Assembly (NCBI GenBank): GCA_964501365.1
Contig: CAZCST010000039.1
Coordinates: 124,001 to 188,000, forward strand
Direction: 5' to 3'
Source of the DNA: CAZAMB01 sp964501365
Lineage (GTDB): Bacteria > Planctomycetota > Phycisphaerae > UBA1845
Length of the DNA: 64,000 nucleotides
Shown here: positions 44,501 through 51,206 of the stretch, one piece after another
Layout: each line of letters opens with the position of its first letter
Position numbering within the stretch: the first letter of the stretch is position 1
Notes under the pieces: model-generated
What the model saw: the letters and a program-made list of their open reading frames with translations, nothing else
Databases searched by the model: none
Told to the model about the DNA's origin: nothing
Translations under genes and position numbers: made by a program

Positions 44501-47324
44501 GCGTCGCACCTGGCGAGCAGGTTGTCTGGCAGCACGGACCAATGTCGAGCGTGTAATTGCCGCAATCGCCGGCGTAGCCATCCACCACGATGTAGTAGGT
44601 CTGGCCGCCCGTCAGGTTGATGCCGCCCAGTCTCGAAACATAGGGCGAACCAAAGTTTGGCGAAGTGCAGGCATCGTCATTGCAGGCAATGGCCGTACCC
44701 GATTGGTACGTCCCGCACGATCCCGCATAGACATACACCTTGGTGTCATAGGCCGACCCGGAGCACATCGAAATGTCGATGCACTCGTCAACGGCCGGTG
44801 TATACACATAAACCTTGTCCGGAGACCCCGAAGCATCGAACGGACAGATTTCATCATAATCATCACCGCAGATGCAGGTGTCGCCCGTACCGCTGAACGG
44901 CGTCGAGGGGATCACTTCGGCTGTGGCACAGGTATCGCCCGAGCAGGTCGGTGCGACGCAGTCCACGCACGAAAGGCTCGCCGTATAGTCGGCGCCGCAG
45001 GTAAATGTCGGCCCGTTGAAGTCCGGGGCCACAAAGAACCAATAGGTTCCCGGCGGGACGCAACGTGTGACCGTGCCGACGCCGCAGTTCGTCGTCACCG
45101 CGAACGGATCCAATGCCGTCGCCGTTGCACAATCCGGATTACCCAGCGGGGAAGTCTCAACCATGCCGATGACCGCCGCGAACTCGGCCTGAACACTCCA
45201 GGTGAATTCTGTCTGCGTCGCAAATGTCACTTGATACCAGTCAGTATCGCGGCTCGAACCATCCCAGGCAGACGTACCACAAACAGTCTGGCCACAGGTA
45301 ATCGATCCAAATACTGCAGGAACGGAATTGCAACCGCCGTTGACCGTGTCGTCCGGCAGACCGCAATCCGGCTCGTTTTCAGCAATTCCGCCCGGCGGGC
45401 AGATGCCGCACGGGGCCGGGCAAGCCACTTGATTGATGTCGAGAACAAAGTTGCCGCACGCACCCGCATACCCGTCTACAACGAAGTAGTAGGTGGTTCC
45501 GCCAGTCAGAGCCACGCCCGACAGGCTGGAAACGTAATCGCTGAAGAGCGGTGACGAGCAACTATCATCGTTGCAGGCGATCGCCGATCCAGCGCAGCTG
45601 CCGGCATAGACATAGACTTTCGTGTCATAGTCGGTATTGCCATTGCACAGCGTGACGTCGACGCACTGATCTGAAGACGGCGTATACGAATAGACCGCAT
45701 CCTTCGATGTTGAACCAGTAAAGGGGCAAGCCGTATCGTAGTCATTGACGCAGTCGCAGGTGTTACCCGCTCCGGTGAACGGAAGAGAAGCAATGGAGGC
45801 CGCTGTGGCGCAAGTATCGCCGACGCAAACACCCGGACAGGCAAACGCCGGGCAGCTCTCGCCGATGAACCACGTTCCGCCACCGCCCTCGCAAGCCGTT
45901 TGGGTCGTCGTCCCGGTGCAAGTTCCCGCATTGCAGCATGCGCCCGTAATGGTCAGGCAGCCAATCGCGCCCGAGCACGCAGTTCCGCTGCTGGTAACAT
46001 CAAGCTTCACCACGCCCGATCCTGAGAAGTTGCCCACTGCGATCAAATAGGTGGCCCCTGGCTGAGTACACCAGCTGAAAATGGACTTGTTTTCGCCAGT
46101 TGCACCGCTGCAACTATCGTCGTCACCACCGATGCACAACGGGGTGGCACAGTCGCCGCAATAGACGACGAGCTCCGTGTCTGAAACCAAAGTTTCAGCA
46201 TTGCACGTGCTGGCGGTATACGTGGTTCCATCTCCCACCACGGAATACCAGGTCGTGTTATTCTGCGGAGCCGAACCACAGCCGGCGGCCACCTGCGGGT
46301 CATTTGCCGCGAACGCATTGTTCACAGTCTCGGAATCCGGAAGAGGACCCATTGCGATCGCCGCAGTGCAGAGGTCATTCGGGGGCGGCCCGCACGCCGC
46401 GCCGCTGGATATTGTGAGGTCAAATGTGCCGGTTCCCGAACTGAATCCGTGAACCAGGACCAGGTACTGTACACCAGCGGTCGCACAGAACGTCACGGAG
46501 GACTGGGCACCCGTTCCGCAGCCGGTCGTGTCGTCGTTGCCGCCAACGCAAGTCATCGAGCCGCAGCTTCCGCTGAACACGCTGATCTTGCTGTCATAGG
46601 TTGTGCCCGTACAGGTGCTCGCCGTAACAGACGTCCCGGAACCGGTAAAAGTGTACCAGACACCCGGAGCCGTATTCGACGTACCGCAAGTTCCCACGCT
46701 ATCGAGCGTCGCATCTACTGTCGTGCCTGAAGTGACCGAAGGAACCGAAACCGATGTCGCACTGGCGCAGAGGTCGTTACCCGGAACCACCAGAACCGCG
46801 GAATTCTTATCCGTCGTGTTCAGGGGCAGCGCATGCCCTTTGCTCGGACCTGCAGGCCGATTGGCCTCGCTGACCGTCTTGCGGATGGACTGCTGAAGCC
46901 AACGCACGTTGACCGGCGGCTTCGCGATCGACGGAGGAGCTTCACCGTCGTTCTTTACCAATTCCGCACGCAATTCGTGAGCGGAGACATGCACTACATA
47001 CGAGGCCATCTCGTCGTTATTGGGCGACAGGGGCAACTCGATGATGCCGCCCTCGCGACCATTGCGAACGCTGACAGTCACCTTGCCGCTGGCATTCTTG
47101 AGCAACCAGGTGTCCTTCCCCGTCATGACGGCATTTAGAGGCTTGCCCCCATCACGAAGGAATTGCACATGAGCGCCCGTCAGCGGCTTGCCGTCAACAT
47201 TAACCAATGTGACCTGCACAGCCTTCCCGCCATCGGCCGCGACCGTTGTGCTTGGACTGAAGCTACACCAGAGTCCCGCACAAGCTACCAATGCAGCCAG
47301 TGCCCAATTCACTTTCCTAGTCAT
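41577..47324 (-). CDS. Giant Cys-rich exported protein with PPC-like and P-domains and an IPTL-CTERM tail
   Basis: A 1,915-residue surface or secreted protein. After a signal peptide (to about residue 30) comes an unrecognised domain (about 35-115), then repeated beta domains of the pre-peptidase C-terminal (PPC) type with GVWYTFTGSG, VYVYAGSC and YYFVVDGYAGACGNFVLDI landmarks (about 185-1330). Four short GACC...C Cys-rich motifs are interspersed. Two proprotein-convertase P-domains (about 1475-1600 and 1640-1760: HTWVGDLVVTIEHNG, WSLHF) follow, then CGNGVVESGEECDG Cys-repeats. The C-terminus is IPTMSEWG, a hydrophobic helix and SRRE, an IPTL-CTERM sorting signal. GGGAG precedes the ATG. No catalytic domain was recognised. 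Confidence 0.85.
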   Translation of the reverse strand: MTRKVNWALAALVACAGLWCSFSPSTTVAADGGKAVQVTLVNVDGKPLTGAHVQFLRDGGKPLNAVMTGKDTWLLKNASGKVTVSVRNGREGGIIELPLSPNNDEMASYVVHVSAHELRAELVKNDGEAPPSIAKPPVNVRWLQQSIRKTVSEANRPAGPSKGHALPLNTTDKNSAVLVVPGNDLCASATSVSVPSVTSGTTVDATLDSVGTCGTSNTAPGVWYTFTGSGTSVTASTCTGTTYDSKISVFSGSCGSMTCVGGNDDTTGCGTGAQSSVTFCATAGVQYLVLVHGFSSGTGTFDLTISSGAACGPPPNDLCTAAIAMGPLPDSETVNNAFAANDPQVAAGCGSAPQNNTTWYSVVGDGTTYTASTCNAETLVSDTELVVYCGDCATPLCIGGDDDSCSGATGENKSIFSWCTQPGATYLIAVGNFSGSGVVKLDVTSSGTACSGAIGCLTITGACCNAGTCTGTTTQTACEGGGGTWFIGESCPAFACPGVCVGDTCATAASIASLPFTGAGNTCDCVNDYDTACPFTGSTSKDAVYSYTPSSDQCVDVTLCNGNTDYDTKVYVYAGSCAGSAIACNDDSCSSPLFSDYVSSLSGVALTGGTTYYFVVDGYAGACGNFVLDINQVACPAPCGICPPGGIAENEPDCGLPDDTVNGGCNSVPAVFGSITCGQTVCGTSAWDGSSRDTDWYQVTFATQTEFTWSVQAEFAAVIGMVETSPLGNPDCATATALDPFAVTTNCGVGTVTRCVPPGTYWFFVAPDFNGPTFTCGADYTASLSCVDCVAPTCSGDTCATAEVIPSTPFSGTGDTCICGDDYDEICPFDASGSPDKVYVYTPAVDECIDISMCSGSAYDTKVYVYAGSCGTYQSGTAIACNDDACTSPNFGSPYVSRLGGINLTGGQTYYIVVDGYAGDCGNYTLDIGPCCQTTCSPGATHENELNCGLPEDTVNGGCNSVPPVFSPIACGESICGTGAFDGATRDTDWYQIIVPTSTRFTWTANSEFPSLTGPVVTVPAGSGDCATATAIDPALFGVPCTQDSVVTECLPAGTYWFFMGATFDAPVACGAGYEVSLGCEPCVIPLGACCRPTGACEDGIAEAACENWQGENTVCSGVSCPQPPGNDDCADAITVAVPSVTFGSNELSNPETGLPATCGTSITGGGVWYKVVGNGNSITVDTCGAGTDYDSKISVFCPNCSAPACVGGNDDFCGNTGFQSSVTWCSAVGETYLILVHGFGGATGPFELTVTNGPACSNPASCVVAPICGGGGDCCVGNPGVPGCNDATCCETVCACDSFCCDVEWDDLCAGEGFVPGCGAGVLCNCGGGGGATGACCQPGGCSITTADACATAGGNYLGDNTACNGPDVPGNSYTDNPGVAIPDGPAGTVSDTITVPDSFIIGDLNVDLGIQHTWVGDLVVTIEHNGTSVTIVDQMGVPALGSFGCDQDNLAAVVIDDEGTGGAIESMCQADLTSPPNYVPNNPLSAFDGMNASGIWTITVTDSAAQDTGSLEQWSLHFGTPGPSACVIQGACCLSPTTCVVTTPGACTGTYLGDNTNCSAAGPVTVYTADPNAAIPDAPASPPGAVGTPLTNVINVPDSYTMADVDVDLVVNHTWVGDLIISVEHGGTTVVLVDRPGFAGTGFGCGADNYNVIVDDQGTGGTIENLCGATTNPPSPPNYIPNNPLSAFNGMNSSGPWTISLVDNANLDTGSLVHWSLHLTQPGAGPCANIAICGNGVVESGEECDGGACCTPNCTFVSAGTVCHPSAGDCDVAESCSGSSATCPPDAFSSGNVCRPSTGPCDPAESCSGNGPNCPPNVVTTSCVSGDGCCPSGCNNVTDGDCPAVCGNGVAEAGEECDGSSGVCESGVCLTDCTCEPPPTGDIPTMSEWGLAVLALLLLIGGKLYFSRREMTA

Positions 47325-47978
47325 GTCCCACTCCCATCAAAAAGAAAACGCCGGGTTCGCGCACTCGCCAATCCGCGATACGCGACCTTCAATACTCCTC
47401 CCCGTTTCAAAGCCCGTGCGATAAAATGCATCCCGTGGGCTCAAAAACAGGCCATATTCACGCTAATAAAGGTGGTTACCTCGCATTTCCCTCCCTTTTG
47501 ATTTCGCTCAAGCCGACCGAAGAATATGTGCTCCTGGTCGTTGCTATCCGAAACTTGAGCCGCCTCTGGCAGGCGGAATCACGCGTACGATGGCCTTTTC
47601 TTGGCCCCTCAAGTTACTAAGGCGAAACCAATGTCGCTATCTTGACGACAAGTTCCGGAAACTGCAAGCAGAAAATGTGAATTATTACCCCCAAAATTTG
47701 CCTTTAAGACTTTGGGAGCCTATTAGGATATCCGCTTAGTTATCCTATTCTGCACCGGTCATGGAATTTGTTCGTGTTGCGTTAGGGTAATTTTCACGCA
47801 TTTTGGCTTACTGATTCAACATGGACGAGCTTGGTCCAAGGCCAGCATACAGCTGGCTGGGCTTGGGCCTTTCGCCAGACGAATTCCGCTTCGGCCTGAA
47901 CTCCAATCTATCCGGATCTCCAAACATTGACTCGTTTTGCAGAATCTATACCATCCAATCGCCCTTCGGAGCACCGGC
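47325..47978. other. Long intergenic region between divergent genes
   Basis: About 650 nt without a credible gene, AT-richer than its surroundings. It must hold promoters for both the giant protein gene and the zinc-ribbon gene. Two inverted repeats stand out: TAGGATA / TATCCTA (47724-47747, operator-like) and a strong 37-nt hairpin at 47833-47869. Confidence 0.55.
47833..47869 (+). other. Strong hairpin in the leader of the zinc-ribbon gene
   Basis: GGTCCAAG pairs with CTTGGGCC (one G-U) and GCCAGC with GCTGGC around ATACA, with a 4-nt TGGG bulge. There is no T run, so it is not a simple terminator. It lies 110 nt before the ATG at 47979. Confidence 0.5.
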
Positions 47979-48482
47979 ATGAAACAGGAACGGTCTGAAG
48001 AAGTAACCTATCTATGCAAGGAATGCGGGGCTACCGTCTACCGCGAGCACCTCGATTCCGGCATCGCCCGTTACGAAGACGGCAAGCTGCTCTGTGCCCA
48101 TTGCGTAACCGAACTTGAAAACAGCCGTGATGCCAATACGGCCGTCGATGGCTACGAGCCGATCGTTTTCGACGACGAACAAGACGCCGACCCCATGTCT
48201 CAGAGCCGCATCCATGGTGCGACCTCGCACGGGATGGCCACTGCCGGCTCTTGGGACGACACGAAGTTTAAACGTCCGTTAAGGCCCGATAAGGTCGGCG
48301 CGACTCGCTGCCGGGTCTTCCATTGCAAGCTAAGCGAAGGAGCCCTCGACTTCATGCTCCATCAGATCAACGAATGGCTCGACGGCAACGATCAGGTCGT
48401 GGTCAAATCGATGAATTCCTCGATCGGACCCTTCGAAGGCAAACATACCGAGCAACACCTCATCATCACCGTTTTCTACTAA
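47979..48482 (+). CDS. Zinc-ribbon protein with a conserved planctomycete-type C-terminal domain
   Basis: A 167-residue cytoplasmic protein. The N-terminal zinc ribbon has CKEC and CAHC pairs (about residues 13-40). A variable acidic linker follows, then a C-terminal domain of about 60 residues (TRCRVFHCKLSEGALDFM, EHLIITVFY-like end). The C-terminal domain looks like one I have seen in planctomycete hypothetical proteins, though I cannot name a family. GGAG precedes the ATG; TTG at 47937 is an over-extension. Function unknown. Confidence 0.68.
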   Translation: MKQERSEEVTYLCKECGATVYREHLDSGIARYEDGKLLCAHCVTELENSRDANTAVDGYEPIVFDDEQDADPMSQSRIHGATSHGMATAGSWDDTKFKRPLRPDKVGATRCRVFHCKLSEGALDFMLHQINEWLDGNDQVVVKSMNSSIGPFEGKHTEQHLIITVFY

Positions 48483-48528
48483 CGCGATGCCGTTGCTCCG
48501 CGGGTTTGGCTACTTATAATCCAAAGCA

Positions 48529-48942
48529 ATGCGTTTCGGCGTCGTTTCCATGCTGACATTGGTTTTCGCATTCGGCGGAACTGGCCGGAGCCCAGGCTAC
48601 TCGTCAGCCGCCTCTGATTCGGAACCGTGCTGTTGTTGCAACACAAAAGCATCCTGCAAATGCGGATGTCCGAAACCCAAAAAAGAGGGGCCTCCTTCGA
48701 AACCCAAAGATGGAATTCCTGGCCCTGGCGCTTGCTTTTGCCAGGGGGGACCCGTCCCCCTGCCTTTGCCCCAGCCAAAATTGTCCTTTCGACCTGAACT
48801 CCGGCATGCCTCAGAGCTCCCGACCCTGACAAATCCAGTGATCGTAGCCTTAGCTGGTCCCACCTGCTTACCCGGCTGGATGTCAGGATGCGAGCCCCCC
48901 TTCACCGAACGCCACCTGCAAACAACCGTCCTCCTTATTTGA
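48529..48942 (+). CDS. Small exported Cys-rich protein
   Basis: A 137-residue protein with a signal peptide (about 1-25), then a cysteine cluster EPCCCCNTKASCKCGCPKP (about 32-50) that could bind metal, a Lys/Pro-rich stretch and a C-terminal half with three more Cys. It starts 46 nt after the zinc-ribbon gene and precedes an HMA-domain lipoprotein and an outer-membrane barrel, so a metal-handling role is a reasonable guess. No named family is recognised. Confidence 0.55.
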   Translation: MRFGVVSMLTLVFAFGGTGRSPGYSSAASDSEPCCCCNTKASCKCGCPKPKKEGPPSKPKDGIPGPGACFCQGGPVPLPLPQPKLSFRPELRHASELPTLTNPVIVALAGPTCLPGWMSGCEPPFTERHLQTTVLLI

Positions 48943-49043
48943 TTGATGGTTTACGCAATTCTGTGCGTAGGCCTTGATCGCCGCTCATAGTGCAGGCGCA
49001 CAGGCCTCTCGTTTTGTTACTGTCGAAAACCATTGATCTGTTC

Positions 49044-49104
49044 ATTCGCGCACGCGCGATAGCCGAGAACATTGTTGTACCACTGCCAATTCGCGGACGC
49101 GCGA
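49044..49104 (+). promoter_or_regulatory. Two 16-bp direct repeats, operator-like
   Basis: ATTCGCGCACGCGCGA (49044-49059) and ATTCGCGGACGCGCGA (49089-49104) differ at one base and start 45 bp apart. Each is also nearly palindromic (TCGCG...CGCGA). They end 16 nt before the HMA gene's ATG, next to its AAGGAG site, which suits a repressor operator. Confidence 0.55.
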
Positions 49105-49120
49105 AATAAGGAGACGAACC

Positions 49121-49504
49121 ATGAAACTGCTTTTACCTGCGGTTGTACTATCAGCCGCCATTCTGACTGGGTGTCAGTCCCATCCGAAACAAACCAACGC
49201 GAATTCCGCCGGCGCAACACGAAATTCTGGGAGCTACACGACGACAAGTGCGTCCCCCGATCGGACCGCGACGCTCTACGTGCAAGGGATGGCGTGTCCA
49301 CTCTGCGCCAACAACATCGACGATCAATTAATGCGCATCAAGGGCGTCGAGCAGGTTACGGTTGATCTGGGTACCGGAAAGGTGCTGGCAAAGTTGTCAC
49401 CCGACAATCCGCCAAGTCAGGACGAGCTTGCAGCCGCAATCGAACGCAGCGGATTTACCCTGGACCGAATCGAAATGCCTTCGTCGCAAAGGAGTGCACC
49501 GTGA
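49121..49504 (+). CDS. HMA-domain lipoprotein (CopZ-like metal-binding)
   Basis: A 127-residue lipoprotein: the signal ends in the lipobox ILTGC, a Ser/Thr/Asn-rich tether follows (about 20-48), then a heavy-metal-associated domain (about 50-118) with MACPLCANN, the CxxC metal site, here GMACPLC. Such domains bind Cu(I), Hg or similar soft metals; placement outside the cytoplasm makes it a periplasmic metal acceptor. It overlaps the next gene by 4 nt (GTGA), and two operator-like repeats lie just upstream. Confidence 0.82.
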   Translation: MKLLLPAVVLSAAILTGCQSHPKQTNANSAGATRNSGSYTTTSASPDRTATLYVQGMACPLCANNIDDQLMRIKGVEQVTVDLGTGKVLAKLSPDNPPSQDELAAAIERSGFTLDRIEMPSSQRSAP

Positions 49505-50358
49505 TCGACAAAGCCGCCTTACGCATCCTGACGCTCATCGCGTTGCTGGCTTGCGCCGGCCCCCTCGCTCTCGCCCAGGAACCAACCAACGCGGCTGACT
49601 CTGCCACACAGCCCTCACCGGGGCGTGTCATCCTCAAGGAGCAGTTTCGATACTACAGCCTCGACCTGCACGATGTACCGCCCGATCGTCGCAGCGATAT
49701 TGATGAATCCATCTTTCTCACGATGGTCAATCTCGGACTCACAACCAACGTCGCGCTGAGTCTCCATGCTCCCGTGCATATCCGCGATCGCACGTTCGAC
49801 CTGGGAGACAAGACGGATCAACAGGAAGGTGTCGGAGACGTCATGGCCTTTGCCAAGTGGAGGGTCTATCGAAACGACACCGGCGCACTGAATACCGCAC
49901 GGTTAAGCCTTGTGGGTGGCATGCAGATACGAAGCGGTGATTCGCCATTTACCGCCGACGCATACAATCCAATCATCGGCGCGGCCTACACTCAAATCCT
50001 CGGCCGTCACGGAATCAACGCATCCCTTCAATGGATGTTCACGACGGCCGGAAACGATGAACCGATCTTTCCCGGCGAGAGCACGGCGGACTTGTTCCGA
50101 TACGACTTCGCTTACCTCTTCCGCGTTTCGCCAAAGGAGTACTCGGCGGAGACCCACGGGGCACTCTACGCCGTCGTGGAATTGAATGGCTATTACGAAA
50201 CCAACGGCGATAACGAGCTGTTCGTCGCACCGGGCCTCATGTACGAGGCCAGGAAGTGGGTCTTAGAGTTGTCGGTGCAACTCCCCACCTGGCAACAGGT
50301 CGAACACCGCGCCGAAACGGAATACGCATTGATTGCCGGCATTCGCTTGTCCTTGTGA
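49501..50358 (+). CDS. Outer-membrane beta-barrel protein, transporter-like
   Basis: A 285-residue exported protein with a signal peptide (ends ALAQ). Alternating amphipathic strands and a C-terminal aromatic/hydrophobic strand (YALIAGIRLSL) suggest an outer-membrane barrel. Segments such as VALSLHAPVHIRDR, GVGDVMAFAKWRVYR and GAAYTQILGRHGINASLQW resemble the MetA-pathway/phenol-degradation family of barrels. The GTG start overlaps the HMA lipoprotein stop, so the two are made together. Role inferred: metal export or uptake across the outer membrane. Confidence 0.72.
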   Translation: MIDKAALRILTLIALLACAGPLALAQEPTNAADSATQPSPGRVILKEQFRYYSLDLHDVPPDRRSDIDESIFLTMVNLGLTTNVALSLHAPVHIRDRTFDLGDKTDQQEGVGDVMAFAKWRVYRNDTGALNTARLSLVGGMQIRSGDSPFTADAYNPIIGAAYTQILGRHGINASLQWMFTTAGNDEPIFPGESTADLFRYDFAYLFRVSPKEYSAETHGALYAVVELNGYYETNGDNELFVAPGLMYEARKWVLELSVQLPTWQQVEHRAETEYALIAGIRLSL

Positions 50359-50826
50359 TCTTCGGCATCCATGGCCCTTCGCAGTCTTGCATCGACTGCC
50401 CAGCAGAATCGCAGGACCGGCATTGCGCGCCGATGGTGTCGAGCGGTGGTGCGGCCTTGTCCCGCCTTGCGGTGTTTTGTAGTTGCATCGGACAGGGACT
50501 GACCTAACCGGCGTAACAACCGGAATCAATCAGAGAATCAGGATAAACTATTCCCGCCTGCCTTCTCTTCTTGGTTCAACTCTACTATGCGGACCACTTG
50601 GTCCGTACGGGGATTGAAGAGAGTCGCACCGTCATTTCATCGCGCTTATTGGTTGTCAAACTGGGTATTATGAGTGTGCTTAAGTAAAGCAAATTGCATC
50701 CCATTTTGCTGTTCAATCCCTTGGCAAAAGATGAATTTGTGATTAAGAATGGAGATAAATTATTTTCCTGTTGGCGTGCAGGAAATCAAGCCGGATTTGT
50801 TCAATTTTGCAAAGGAACCTGGAAAA
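50359..50826. other. Intergenic region with a perfect palindrome
   Basis: No credible gene. At 50590-50605 CGGACCA-CT-TGGTCCG is a perfect 7-bp inverted repeat with a 2-nt centre, operator-like. The 150 nt before the next ATG are AT-rich and probably hold its promoter. Confidence 0.5.
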
Positions 50827-51156
50827 ATGAAACCATTTGGTCTGGTAGCAGCATGCGTGGGTCTCGTCCTGGCGGCAACGTCGTGCACCATGCAGCAAAA
50901 GAACGTCCAGCAGGAACTGCAGTACTACCCCATCAACTGTTCAATGGCGGAAGGGGAAATTCGATCGCTGCAACATGAGAAGACTCACGTTCAGCAGCAG
51001 ATCGAGGCCGGTATTTCTGCGATCGTGCCCATCGGAGCCGTGGTCGGCGTCGTCAGCGGAACGGAAGGCGAGAACTACACGGTCGCCACCGGCGAATACA
51101 ACAAGATGATCGACGCGAAGATCGCCGAAATCAAAACCAAGTGCCGAATCAGGTAA
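50827..51156 (+). CDS. Small lipoprotein
   Basis: A 109-residue protein with a signal peptide and lipobox LAATSC, then a charged helix (MAEGEIRSLQHEKTHVQQQIEAG) and a hydrophobic Gly/Val stretch (AIVPIGAVVGVVSGTEGE) before a helical C-terminus. The ATG at 50827 is preferred because it begins the signal peptide; the frame to 50749 adds a hydrophilic leader. It lies 50 nt before the sulfatase gene. Not recognised further. Confidence 0.7.
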   Translation: MKPFGLVAACVGLVLAATSCTMQQKNVQQELQYYPINCSMAEGEIRSLQHEKTHVQQQIEAGISAIVPIGAVVGVVSGTEGENYTVATGEYNKMIDAKIAEIKTKCRIR

Positions 51157-51206
51157 TCCTCGAACTACCCTGACTGCAAGGCCCAACAAAGCAAAGGAAC
51201 CCAACT

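Noticed and set aside
41469..45554. A 1,361-residue open frame on the plus strand
   Set aside because: It is the antisense shadow of the giant exported protein on the minus strand, rich in Arg/His/Thr with no domain, and lacks a ribosome site. Repetitive GC-rich codons keep the opposite strand open.
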